This document shows, one piece after another, positions 8,834 through 17,285 of a stretch of DNA of 64,000 bases (positions within the stretch are counted from its first letter, which is position 1; the number at the start of each line of letters is the position of its first letter). Source of the stretch: Pseudomonas rhizoryzae (lineage in GTDB: Bacteria > Pseudomonadota > Gammaproteobacteria > Pseudomonadales > Pseudomonadaceae); assembly GCF_005250615.1 (NCBI RefSeq), contig NZ_SULM01000014.1:1-64000 (forward strand). Direction: 5' to 3'. A model generated the notes under the pieces. It made no database searches. It saw only the letters and a list, made by a program, of their open reading frames with translations, and was not told the origin of the DNA. Position numbers and translations under genes: made by a program.

Positions 8834-9862
8834 CTACACGAAGCCGATCACCGCATGCTTTTCGCCGCTGCCGCGGGTTACCTGGGTCCTGCTGAAACCG
8901 GCGGCGCGCAGTAGCGCCTCGAACTGCTCGGCGGTACGGTGCCGGCCACCGGTTTCCAGCAGCATGGCCAGGTCCTGCATCACGGCATTGAAGGGCGCCG
9001 CGCCCGAGGCCTCGAGCAGGCGGTCGAGCACCAACACCCGACCATTCTCCGGCAAGGCTTCGCGCACCCGGCGCAGCAGGGCGCACGACTGCTCATCGTC
9101 CCAGTCCGAGAGGATGAAGCCCAAGGCATAGGCCTGAGCCTTGGGCAACGGGCTGTCCCAGAAATCGCCGGCCACGAAACCGACCCGACCGAGCAGTTCC
9201 ATGCTCTCGACACGCGCCAGGCAATGGCGCTCGACGGCGGGCAAGTCAAACACCGTCGCGCGCAAACCGGGGTGACGGCGAGCCGCGGCGATGGCGAAGG
9301 CCCCGACGCCGCCGCCCAGGTCGACAATGCTGTCGACTTCATCGAGCAGGCCAAGCCCTACGAGCTCTTCGGAAGGTTGGTGGCTAAGGCTCCACATGGC
9401 GTCATGAAACGCGCTGCCACGCTCCTCAGCCTCCAGATAGTCGAACGGTGCCTGGGCTTCCTGGGCCAATTGCGACCATTGCGCCTGGCCGCTAGCCAGC
9501 GCCGCATCCAGGTGCTCGAACAGCGGCTGGGTATTGTCGGCGAAATGCTCCAGCAACGGTCCCAGGAACTGAGGTGACGCCGGATCCAGCGAGCGCTGGG
9601 CCCCGGATGTCAGGACATAGCCGTACGCGCCGTGACCGACCAGGTTCCAGGCCATCGCGCCACCGAGCACGCGACGCAGGGTGTCCTGGTCAAGGTCCAA
9701 GCGTTGCGCCAGCGTGTCCAGTGCAACGCCGTCGGGGGCCGCCGCCAGTTCGCGATACAGGCCAAGACGATGGCCATGGAAGAGGATGCCACTGCCCATG
9801 AAGCCGTAAAGCGCCATGTTCACCGGATCCTGAGCGACGAGGGTGTCGAATGCCGTTTGCAT
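8834..9862 (-). CDS. Class I SAM-dependent O-methyltransferase-fold enzyme lacking the catalytic His
   Basis: The 342-residue protein has the two-domain layout of the plant-type/acetylserotonin O-methyltransferase family: an N-terminal winged-helix dimerisation domain (about 10-90) and a Rossmann SAM domain with DLGGGVG at 181-187. The position normally holding the catalytic His in the HDW(S/D)DE motif is Ser252 here (ILSDWDDEQ). Members without this His can be non-methylating hydroxylases, decarboxylases or ring-forming enzymes, so simple O-methylation should not be assumed. A strong AAGGAGG precedes the ATG. It lies 32 bases downstream of the AlkC gene. Pairing with the HemN-like radical SAM gene is notable. 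Confidence 0.82.
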   Translation of the reverse strand: MQTAFDTLVAQDPVNMALYGFMGSGILFHGHRLGLYRELAAAPDGVALDTLAQRLDLDQDTLRRVLGGAMAWNLVGHGAYGYVLTSGAQRSLDPASPQFLGPLLEHFADNTQPLFEHLDAALASGQAQWSQLAQEAQAPFDYLEAEERGSAFHDAMWSLSHQPSEELVGLGLLDEVDSIVDLGGGVGAFAIAAARRHPGLRATVFDLPAVERHCLARVESMELLGRVGFVAGDFWDSPLPKAQAYALGFILSDWDDEQSCALLRRVREALPENGRVLVLDRLLEASGAAPFNAVMQDLAMLLETGGRHRTAEQFEALLRAAGFSRTQVTRGSGEKHAVIGFV

Positions 9863-9894
9863 GGGTAAAACCTCCTTGTTTCGGGGGCGCGAAT

Positions 9895-11001
9895 TCAGGT
9901 GCCCAGTTCGAAGGTACCTTCGGCCAGTACCTGTCCATTGACTATCAGCTGTATCTGATGCGCACCGGGGTAATAACTACGCACCTGGTTGGTGGCGATG
10001 CCATGCTCGCGCTGCAGGCGCACGCTGCCCTGGGCCTGCTTCTTGCGCTTGCTCCACTTGAATACCCGGCGATTGGTCTGCCCGCGAGCACCGGGAGCGA
10101 GGATGGCGTAGTCGACCATCAGGCCATGTTCGCCCGCCCCTTCGACCTGGATATCGCAGTCCAGCGTGATGCTCTGGCCGGCCACGATGCTCGGCGGACT
10201 GACCTCGAAACGCTTAACCTTGACCGGTGTCGTGCGCAAATAGCCAAGCAGCTCGAGGGCCGCGGCGTTGCCCTGGCGCGTCAGAGTGCGCGCGGCGTGG
10301 CGTACCATCCACTGCCCCTGCTCGCTCGGCAGCTCGGCTTTCCAGCGGCTGAGCAGCTCGACCACCAACGCGGGATGATCCTTGCTGATGTCGTTGAGGT
10401 TGTTGGCCACCGAACGCCGCACATAAAGACTGGGATCGTCGCGCAGACGTTCGAGCAGCGGCAGGATCGGCGTCGGATCGAGCAGCAGCGAAGGCACACG
10501 TGAAGCCCAAGGCAGGCGCGGCCGAGTGCCTTCGCTGATCAGCCGGCGCACGTCGGAGCTGTCATCGTCTAGCCAGCCGGTCAGCACCGCCAGGGTCTGC
10601 TGCGGACAGGCCACCAGGTACGGGCGAATGGCGAACTCGCTGGTGAAGTGTCGGGTCACCTTGTGAATGGCCTGCATCGCCAGCTCGAAATCGTCCAGGC
10701 CACGGGTCTCGACGATATCGGCGATGACCCACACCGGGAACCCGCTCATGCGCCCCAAGCGCGTCTGGGGCACGGCATCGAGCATGCCCGTGAGCACCGG
10801 CACGGCTTCGTCGAACGACAGCCCCAGCCCGTGCCACAGCGCCTCGGCCAACGCCCGTACCCGGGCTTTCATTTCCAGGCCTTGCAGCTCGGTCGGCAGG
10901 GCCGCCTGGTAACGCTGGGCATCGAAGCCCGGCGCCAATGCCGCGGCGCGCAGGCCCAGCTCCTGGCACAGTGCTTGATCGAAATGATCCTTGAAGTCCA
11001 T
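9895..11001 (-). CDS. alkC: AlkC-type 3-methyladenine DNA glycosylase with C-terminal Ig-like domain
   Basis: The 368-residue protein is a HEAT-like-repeat DNA alkylation repair glycosylase. It carries the AlkC hallmarks HFTSEFAIRPYL (118-129), SDVRRLISEGTRPRLPWA (149-166) and LRDDPSLYVRRSVANNLNDISKDHP (186-210), followed by an Ig-like beta domain (about 263-368) known from Pseudomonas AlkC proteins. AlkC excises alkylated bases such as 3-methyladenine and 3-methylcytosine without base flipping. It is placed inside the biosynthetic operon, 18 bases after the LolA-like gene and before the methyltransferase gene, with its own GAGAAAGGAC site. I infer a self-resistance role against a DNA-alkylating product or intermediate. 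Housekeeping repair is the alternative. Confidence 0.85.
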   Translation of the reverse strand: MDFKDHFDQALCQELGLRAAALAPGFDAQRYQAALPTELQGLEMKARVRALAEALWHGLGLSFDEAVPVLTGMLDAVPQTRLGRMSGFPVWVIADIVETRGLDDFELAMQAIHKVTRHFTSEFAIRPYLVACPQQTLAVLTGWLDDDSSDVRRLISEGTRPRLPWASRVPSLLLDPTPILPLLERLRDDPSLYVRRSVANNLNDISKDHPALVVELLSRWKAELPSEQGQWMVRHAARTLTRQGNAAALELLGYLRTTPVKVKRFEVSPPSIVAGQSITLDCDIQVEGAGEHGLMVDYAILAPGARGQTNRRVFKWSKRKKQAQGSVRLQREHGIATNQVRSYYPGAHQIQLIVNGQVLAEGTFELGT

Positions 11002-11019
11002 GTCCTTTCTCCGTGCCTG

Positions 11020-11805
11020 TCAGCGCCGGGCTTCCAGGCTACTTCTGTCGAAGGCAAGCGCGTCGTAGCCGTTGCCGAAGCGATAGTTGCTCCAGCGCAT
11101 CAGTGTCTGTTTGCCGGTCTGGTGATTGACCATGCGCATCTGTCCGGCACGCCAGTAGCGCTCGCCATAGACCTGGTAGTCCTGGTAGGTCTGGGTCTTG
11201 AGCAGCGCGTTCTTGCGGTCGTAGTACTCGACTTTCAGAGGCCGGTAATGTGCCTTGTCCAGCCAGGTTACCTGACGCGTGTAGCCCGAGCGCGGATACG
11301 CCGGCACCATCTGCAAGCGGTACGCCTGCTGCCCTTCGACTTCCTCGTCGCCCAGGTACTCGTAGCTGTACTTGTCCAGCTCCCAACTGGCCATGTCCTC
11401 ATAGGCGAACTCACTCCCCATGAACGGCCCGGACTTGTTCTCCGAGGCGATACGCTTGACCCTGCGAAGCGACGGGAAGTACTGCCACTGATCGTCTGAC
11501 TGCAAGCTGTGGGCGTGGGTCAGCAGGGTCGTACCGCGCACATCCGCCGGGCTGAGAAATCGCGCCAGGCTCTTGTCGCCATCGCCCTGCACTTCGAGAA
11601 ACTGCACCTCTAGCTCACGACTGCTGGTCGCACCGTAGGCATTGCGCAGTTCCATCTGCAGTTCGGCCGCCATGTCCTGCCAGCCCGTGTTGCGGCGATC
11701 CGCCTCCTGGGCAATCTGCAGGCCACGCTCATCGGCCAACGCCGCGCCCGCCTCAACGAGGCAGAGCAGGCTGACCAGCAGCTTCAATTGTTTCAGTCCC
11801 TTCAC
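11020..11805 (-). CDS. LolA-like outer-membrane lipoprotein-sorting family protein, periplasmic
   Basis: The 261-residue product has a cleavable signal peptide (MKGLKQLKLLVSLLCLVEAGAALA then DE; positions 1-24) without a lipobox, then a half-barrel domain of the LolA-like family that is regularly encoded beside MMPL/RND exporters. Conserved segments include FLSPADVRGTTLL and QWQYFPSLRRVKRI. It starts with GTG after GGAGAAAAAAC, inside the end of the exporter gene (53-base overlap), so the two are probably translated together. By analogy it would carry a hydrophobic cargo across the periplasm between the RND protein and the outer membrane; cargo unknown. Confidence 0.8.
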   Translation of the reverse strand: MKGLKQLKLLVSLLCLVEAGAALADERGLQIAQEADRRNTGWQDMAAELQMELRNAYGATSSRELEVQFLEVQGDGDKSLARFLSPADVRGTTLLTHAHSLQSDDQWQYFPSLRRVKRIASENKSGPFMGSEFAYEDMASWELDKYSYEYLGDEEVEGQQAYRLQMVPAYPRSGYTRQVTWLDKAHYRPLKVEYYDRKNALLKTQTYQDYQVYGERYWRAGQMRMVNHQTGKQTLMRWSNYRFGNGYDALAFDRSSLEARR

Positions 11806-14083
11806 GTTTTTTCTCCAGAGTCAGTTCAAGCAGCCGTGGCAGTAGGAAGAAGTCCGCCAGCAGGGCGATCACCAGGGTCAGGGCGGTCATCAACCCCATC
11901 TCCCGGTTCAAGGCGAAGTCCGACAGGGCCAGCACCAGGAAGCCGGCGGTCAGGGTCAGCGTGGTCACCAGCAAGGCCGGCGCCGTGCTGCCGAAAGCAT
12001 CGACTACCGCCTCGGCGACGCTACGCCCTTCTTCGCGGGTGCGTTGCAGCACCGCATACATGAAGTGGATGGTGTCATCGACCACCACGCCAAGCGTCAT
12101 CGACGCGACGATGGCGACGGAGAAGCCGACCTGGCCAACGAACAGCCACCAGATGCCCAGCACCATGGCCACCGGAATGATGTTCGGCACCAGCGACAGC
12201 AGGCCGAGCTTCCAGGAACGGAACAGCACCATCAGCAGCAGCGCCACCACCAGCGCCGAACTGGCGATGCCCCACATCATGCTTTCGACGTTGCGCTGGC
12301 CGATATGGGCGAAGATCAGCGTGGTGCTAGCGGCCGTGGCGGTCAGCATCGAGGCGTTGGCCTGCAGCCAGTCCATCGAGCGGCGCTCGAAGGCCAGCAT
12401 CTGCCGCGTGCTCAGCTCGTGCAGCGCGACCACGGTCCGGGCGGTGCCACGGCCGACATCAATCTGGTTGTTCAGGTCGAGTCCGTAGGGCAACGACTGT
12501 TCGTACAGCAACAGGCTCTGGGCCGCGATTTCGGTGTTGGCCGGCAGACGGTAGGCATCCGCCTCGCCGGTGGTCAGGCTGCGGTTGATGCGCTTGACCA
12601 CATCCGACAGGGTGCCCACGTGCGCCACTTCGGGCTGCTGGCGCAACCAGCCGGCGAAGGCGTCGACATCGGCGAGGAAGCGCGGATCGTTGACACCAGC
12701 GTCGGAGCGCGACCGCAGGGCGTATTCGATGGTGTAAAGGCCGGTAAGGTTATGCTCGGTGAAGTCGTTGGCCTGGCGAAACGCGGTGTCCGGGCTGAAC
12801 CAGCGCAGGTACTGGTCGTTGAGATCGTTGCGCCCGGCCAGCGACACCAGCACCACCACCACCGGTAGGGTCAGCCACATCAGTAGCCGCGAGCGCGCCT
12901 GGACCCAGGTGCCGAAGCGACGCATGCCACGCTCCAGCGGATCGCTGCCCTTGCCCGGCTTCAATGGTAGCAACGCCACCAGCCCCGGCAGCAGGCACAA
13001 GGTATACAGCCAGGCCATGCCGATGCCGATCGAAACGATGTTGCCTAGGTCGCGGAACGGCGGGATCTCACTGAAGTTCAGCGATAGGAAGGCGATGGCG
13101 GTGGTAATGCTGGTCACCGTCACCGGTACGGCGGTTTCCTGCAACGCCTCGCGCACCGCCACCAGGCGCGATTCGCCCTTGCGCAGGTGGCTCAACGTCA
13201 CCGACAGGACATGCACCACGTCCGCCACCGCGATCATCAGCACCACCAGCGGCGCCGAGGCCGACAGCGAGGTCAGGCTCATGCCCAGCCAACCGGCGAT
13301 GCCTTCGGCGCTGTTCATTGCCAGGTAGACCACCGCCACCGCCGCCAGCGTGGCCAGCACGCTGCGCAGCATGACCAGCGCGGCGACCAGGATGACCAGG
13401 TAAACCCACGGCGTGAGGTTGATCGCATCGCCCATGGCCGCCTCAAGGAAGGCATTGTTGTACATGGCCATGCCAGTCAGGTGCACCTTCAGGCCGGGAT
13501 AGCGGCTCTGCGCCTGATCGGCGAGCTTACGGGCAAAGCCCACCACCTCGCTGTTCTCGAACGGCGACGCACCGGCCAGATGGTAGATGACGTTAACCGC
13601 GGCAACCTTGCCATCCTGAGACACCAGACGGCCGACCAGTTGCGGTTCGGCCAGGGCCACGGCGCGGATGCGCTCGCGCTCGGCAGGCTCCAGACGGGCC
13701 TGCTCGGACACCAAGTCGGCGACGCGGATGTTGTCGGCGTCGGCATCTATATGCTGGAAGTTGGCCAGCGAGTCGACGCGCACCGAATAGGGCGTCTGCC
13801 AGGCTTGCCGGGTGATCCAGCGCAGGGCCTCAAGGGATTGCTTGTCGAAGGCATCGCCGGAGGCAGGCGCCAGCACGATGAACAGGTTGTCCGAGCGGTC
13901 GAAGGTGGCCTGCAACTGCTCGAGCGCCATCAGCTCGGGGTTGTCCTTGGCCAGGTAGTCACGGTAGTCGGTGCTGAAGCCGAGCCGATCTTTGCCCAAG
14001 CTGGCCAGCGCGGCCACGGCAAGAAAGGCAAGCAGCAATCCCCAGCGCAGACGCACCAGCACCGAGGCAATCGTTCTCATCAT
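11753..14083 (-). CDS. MMPL-family RND exporter
   Basis: About 776 residues with the RND duplicated layout: one N-terminal helix, a large periplasmic loop (about 35-215), five or six helices, then a second periplasmic loop (about 390-590) and helices again. The proton-relay region TLGVVVDDTIHF and the matching first-half IAVADVVHVL are present. MMPL proteins export lipidic or small hydrophobic molecules. It is the first gene of the minus-strand operon. Starts at 14149, 14095 and 14083 are possible; I prefer 14083 because a GGATG site sits at the right distance. With the LolA-like protein and the beta-barrel of the divergent operon it could form a three-part export route (inference). Confidence 0.85.
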   Translation of the reverse strand: MMRTIASVLVRLRWGLLLAFLAVAALASLGKDRLGFSTDYRDYLAKDNPELMALEQLQATFDRSDNLFIVLAPASGDAFDKQSLEALRWITRQAWQTPYSVRVDSLANFQHIDADADNIRVADLVSEQARLEPAERERIRAVALAEPQLVGRLVSQDGKVAAVNVIYHLAGASPFENSEVVGFARKLADQAQSRYPGLKVHLTGMAMYNNAFLEAAMGDAINLTPWVYLVILVAALVMLRSVLATLAAVAVVYLAMNSAEGIAGWLGMSLTSLSASAPLVVLMIAVADVVHVLSVTLSHLRKGESRLVAVREALQETAVPVTVTSITTAIAFLSLNFSEIPPFRDLGNIVSIGIGMAWLYTLCLLPGLVALLPLKPGKGSDPLERGMRRFGTWVQARSRLLMWLTLPVVVVLVSLAGRNDLNDQYLRWFSPDTAFRQANDFTEHNLTGLYTIEYALRSRSDAGVNDPRFLADVDAFAGWLRQQPEVAHVGTLSDVVKRINRSLTTGEADAYRLPANTEIAAQSLLLYEQSLPYGLDLNNQIDVGRGTARTVVALHELSTRQMLAFERRSMDWLQANASMLTATAASTTLIFAHIGQRNVESMMWGIASSALVVALLLMVLFRSWKLGLLSLVPNIIPVAMVLGIWWLFVGQVGFSVAIVASMTLGVVVDDTIHFMYAVLQRTREEGRSVAEAVVDAFGSTAPALLVTTLTLTAGFLVLALSDFALNREMGLMTALTLVIALLADFFLLPRLLELTLEKKREGTETIEAAGQPALPR

Positions 14084-14129
14084 TTTGACATCCATTCCAA
14101 AAAGACCGGGGTAATCGGTGGCTACACAA

Positions 14130-14188
14130 GCTATAGACCTATAGTTCACATGTCAACAATTGACGTATCAACTTTTGACTTGTAATTT
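14130..14188. promoter_or_regulatory. Divergent promoter region with two tandem palindromic operators
   Basis: Two related palindromes, GTCAACAATTGAC (14152-14164) and ATCAACTTTTGAC (14167-14179), lie 15 bp centre to centre. On the plus strand TTGACG (14160-14165), a 17-bp spacer and TAATTT (14183-14188) form a promoter for the DUF1330-P450 operon. On the minus strand TTGACA (complement of 14151-14156) with a short 15-bp spacer to TATAGC (complement of 14130-14135) could drive the exporter operon. The palindromes cover both -35 elements, as expected for a repressor such as the MarR protein encoded at 17286. The assignment to MarR is inference. Confidence 0.6.
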
Positions 14189-14222
14189 TCGGCCCTTACT
14201 TTCCCCTCGCAAGGAGCGATAC

Positions 14223-14708
14223 ATGAAATTGACCGTTAGCCACTCCGCCGAAACCCAGGCCATTGCCAGCGGCCTGCTGGACGGCCTGGTCGCCCAACCG
14301 CTGTTCGGCGAGCTAGACGTGCGCCGTCTGCAGCTCGCCCCCGCCGGCACGGGCCTGGCCGTGATGCAGGTGAAAAAAGACCTGGCGCGCTGGAACAACC
14401 CCACGGGTCAAAAAATGTTGGTGGTGTTCCAGTTCCACGAGCGCGATGCTGACCAGCACGAATCGTCCTTGGCCCGCTATGTCGACGACCGCGAACCAGC
14501 GCTGGCCCGCCACGGTGTGGCGGTGGTGCTCAGCGCTGTGACCGAGCGCGGCGAGCATTGGCCCTTCGATGGCTTCGAGATCATCGACTTCCCAAGCCTG
14601 GAAACCGTTGGCCAGCTGATGCAGGACGACGACTACCGTCAGCGCACCGCAATCTCCAGCGCCGTGTTCGGCGGTGCCTTCGCCATGGCGCCGATCAAGG
14701 CCGCCTGA
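14223..14708 (+). CDS. DUF1330-like small protein
   Basis: A 161-residue soluble protein whose C-terminal half (DGFEIIDFPSLETVGQLMQDDDYRQR) matches the ferredoxin-like DUF1330/dimeric alpha-beta barrel pattern. That fold is often found in small monooxygenases and in accessory proteins that bind aromatic products. The N-terminal 80 residues include FQFHERDADQHESSLARYVDDR, also barrel-like, so it may be a two-repeat barrel. AAGGAGCG precedes the ATG at a good distance. It is the first gene of the plus-strand operon, 22 bases before the P450 start. It may be a chaperone, cyclase-like or oxygenase accessory; no catalytic residues can be named. Confidence 0.65.
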   Translation: MKLTVSHSAETQAIASGLLDGLVAQPLFGELDVRRLQLAPAGTGLAVMQVKKDLARWNNPTGQKMLVVFQFHERDADQHESSLARYVDDREPALARHGVAVVLSAVTERGEHWPFDGFEIIDFPSLETVGQLMQDDDYRQRTAISSAVFGGAFAMAPIKAA

Positions 14709-14730
14709 AGCCGCAATCAAGGACGATGAC

Positions 14731-16092
14731 ATGATGGCTTTCGCCCCAGGCCCTCGCGGGCATGTTCTCTTTGGCTGTGCCCAGCAGTTCCGTGAGCGCC
14801 CATTGGCGCTGCTCGACGAGTGCCACCAGCGCTACGGGACGCTGGTACGTCTGCCGGTCGGTTTCGGCATGGCCTTCTGCCTTGCCTTCGACCCCCATGA
14901 CCTGGCCACGATCTTCCACAGCGACAACTTCGGCCGCAGCGATATCGCCAAGGCCTTCGAGCCGCTGGCTGGCGGCAGCATGATCATTGCCGATGGTGAT
15001 CGATGGAAGGAGCAGCGCAAGGCTGTCATGCCCTCGTTCGCGCTACCACGACTGCGCGCCCTTGCCCAGGTGGTCGATGACCTCGCCGCCGAACGCGTCG
15101 CCGGCTGGCAACACCACCAGCGGGCCGGCGCGCCCCTGGACCTGCAAGCACAGATGGTCGCGTACGCCATGGACGTGCTGACCCACTTCCTCTTCGGCCG
15201 GCGCATTGACGCACAGGCGATCGCGCGTATAGCCGATGGCTGGACGCAGAGCCTGTACTACATGAACATCCGCCTGTCGGCCGCCGTGCCGGTGCCCAAC
15301 TGGCTGCCGACCCCCAACAACCGACGCCTGCACCGTGCCGCGAGCCTGATCGCCGATGTACTGCTGGAAATCATCAGCGAACAGCGCCAACGTCAGGGCA
15401 GCCAAGACGGTGGCTTTCTCGGCGACCTGATCGGCTACCGCGACGAGCGTGGCCATGCCCTGCAGGACGCGCGCATCCTGCGCGAAATCATGGGTGTATT
15501 CCTGGCCGGTTTCGACACCGTAGCCAGCGCCATGATGTGGACGCTAAACGACCTGACCAACCATCCGCAGTGGCAGAGCAGGGTCGCCGACGAACTGGCC
15601 AGGCCTGGCCAGGAACCGCGCCTGGATCTGAAGGACACGCCATTGCTGGAGCAGTGCTTCAACGAATCAATGCGGCTGTCGCCACCACTCTGGCTGGTGG
15701 ACCGCAAGGCCAAGGCCAGCTGCATGCTCGGCGGCCAGCGCATTCCGGCAGGCACCAACATCATCACCAGCCCCTGGGTCACCCACCGAGACCCGCGCTA
15801 CTGGGCCACGCCATTGCGGTTCAACCCCGAGCACTTCTCCGCGCACGCTCCCGAGCGCCCGAAATACGCCTACTTCCCCTTTGGCGGCGGACGCATGAAG
15901 TGCATCGGCATAGGCCTGGCCCACTTACAGCTCAAGGCGATCGTGCGCCATGCCTTGGGGCATTTCGAGCTCGCTCCGGCCGCCGACCACGTTCCTCAGA
16001 TCGAGCCGGCCTTCGTGCTACGTACCCGTGACGGCCTGAAGGTGACATTGACCAGACGCGAAGCCCGACGTGCAACGGCCGTTGCGGTCTAG
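14731..16092 (+). CDS. Cytochrome P450
   Basis: This 453-residue P450 has all core motifs: the oxygen-activating I-helix AGFDT (259-263), the K-helix ExxR as E312-x-x-R315 (NESMRL) and the haem-binding loop FPFGGGRMKCIGIG with axial Cys391. No membrane anchor is seen, so it is probably a soluble bacterial enzyme needing ferredoxin partners encoded elsewhere. The ATG at 14731 has an AAGGACG site; a longer in-frame start at 14674 would overlap the previous gene. The sequence type (FxxFGGGRMKCIG, long N-terminus) is closer to bacterial class I/CYP4-like fatty or terpene oxidisers than to CYP107s. It likely oxidises the pathway product. Confidence 0.93.
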   Translation: MMAFAPGPRGHVLFGCAQQFRERPLALLDECHQRYGTLVRLPVGFGMAFCLAFDPHDLATIFHSDNFGRSDIAKAFEPLAGGSMIIADGDRWKEQRKAVMPSFALPRLRALAQVVDDLAAERVAGWQHHQRAGAPLDLQAQMVAYAMDVLTHFLFGRRIDAQAIARIADGWTQSLYYMNIRLSAAVPVPNWLPTPNNRRLHRAASLIADVLLEIISEQRQRQGSQDGGFLGDLIGYRDERGHALQDARILREIMGVFLAGFDTVASAMMWTLNDLTNHPQWQSRVADELARPGQEPRLDLKDTPLLEQCFNESMRLSPPLWLVDRKAKASCMLGGQRIPAGTNIITSPWVTHRDPRYWATPLRFNPEHFSAHAPERPKYAYFPFGGGRMKCIGIGLAHLQLKAIVRHALGHFELAPAADHVPQIEPAFVLRTRDGLKVTLTRREARRATAVAV

Positions 16093-17176
16093 CGCCTGCG
16101 GGCTGCTGGGCTGGCTGTGCTGCGCGCTCGCCCAAGGCGAGCCGGGACACACCGAGCTGACCGTGCAGGGCAATGGCTACGAGGCCGCGCGTCGCAGCTT
16201 CGTTGGCCTGCAGTACAAGTGGGATCGCCAGGAGGCGCTGACACGCGGGCTCATGCTAGATATAGAGGTCGAGTTGCAGATGGCAGGCGTGCCACGCTAC
16301 GACGCCGCCGACCTGCGCGAGCTTTCCATCACCTACGACAATGGCCCCTGGCAGCTGCGCGCTGGCGCCAGTCGCGTGTTCTGGGGCGTCACCGAATCTC
16401 GCCACCTAGTAGATGTGATCAACCAGCTCGACCAGCGCTTCGACCCGGACGGCGATGTACGCCTGTCGCAGCCCATGATCGCGCTCAGCTATCGCCAGCC
16501 CGGACGCAGCGTCACGCTGTTCGCCCTGCCCTGCTACCGCGAGCGGCAGACCACGCTGATGGTTACGCCCAGGGATGATGCGGCCTACGACGACAGCACG
16601 GTGTCAGCGCTGCGCTGCGACGGCGCGCCCGGCTTCGCCCTGCGTGCCAGCCAGGTGGCCGGGCCGGCAGACCTAGGCCTGAGCCTGTTCCAAGGCCCGG
16701 CGCGCGAGCCGTACGGCGGGCGTCGGGCCGAGCCCCAGGACGATCCCTATCCTCGCGTGCAGCGTGCCGCGTTCGATGGCCAGGTCACCCTGGGCCCCTG
16801 GCTTCTCAAGCTTGAGGCCCTGCTGCAGGACAGCGAGCGTGGCAGCGACCGGGCCGCGGTAGCCGGTTTCGAATACACCTGGCCATCGGCCCTTGGCGGC
16901 GCCAGCGACCTTTCCCTGCTGATCGAGCACCTGGTCGACAGCCGCTGCGACAGCCTCGTCGCGGCCTGCGGGGAAATGCTCGGCGTGCGCTGGCTGGCCA
17001 ACGACAGCGAAGACAGCAACCTGCTGGTCTCGGCCGTTCGCGATCGAACCAGTGGTCGCGTGGGCCTGAAGATCCAAGGCAGCCGGCGCATCGACGAGCA
17101 GCTCAGCATGCTGCTCAATAGTGGCGGAATGCACCGCACCAGGTATCTCTCCATTGGGCTATCCTATGCTTTTTGA
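16070..17176 (+). CDS. Outer-membrane beta-barrel protein (porin/DUF1302-like)
   Basis: A 368-residue protein with an N-terminal signal peptide (hydrophobic SSACGLLGWLCCALAQG, cleavage near residue 22), alternating amphipathic strands rich in Tyr, Arg and Trp, and a C-terminal LSYAF ending in Phe, the signature recognised by the Bam machine. FWGVTESRHLVDVINQLD resembles DUF1302-type outer-membrane proteins that accompany RND exporters. The GTG start overlaps the P450 end by 23 bases. Together with the MMPL exporter and LolA-like protein in the divergent operon it could move the product across the outer membrane. Exact family uncertain. Confidence 0.72.
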   Translation: MQRPLRSSACGLLGWLCCALAQGEPGHTELTVQGNGYEAARRSFVGLQYKWDRQEALTRGLMLDIEVELQMAGVPRYDAADLRELSITYDNGPWQLRAGASRVFWGVTESRHLVDVINQLDQRFDPDGDVRLSQPMIALSYRQPGRSVTLFALPCYRERQTTLMVTPRDDAAYDDSTVSALRCDGAPGFALRASQVAGPADLGLSLFQGPAREPYGGRRAEPQDDPYPRVQRAAFDGQVTLGPWLLKLEALLQDSERGSDRAAVAGFEYTWPSALGGASDLSLLIEHLVDSRCDSLVAACGEMLGVRWLANDSEDSNLLVSAVRDRTSGRVGLKIQGSRRIDEQLSMLLNSGGMHRTRYLSIGLSYAF

Positions 17177-17285
17177 GCTCGTCCTTCTCCCCTTCGACAG
17201 TACGTATGCTCGCCGCTCCACCAGGATGGCGCCAACCTATTGCGCGTCTTGCTTGGTCGCCTATCGCATCCAGAGGTCCTGAACA

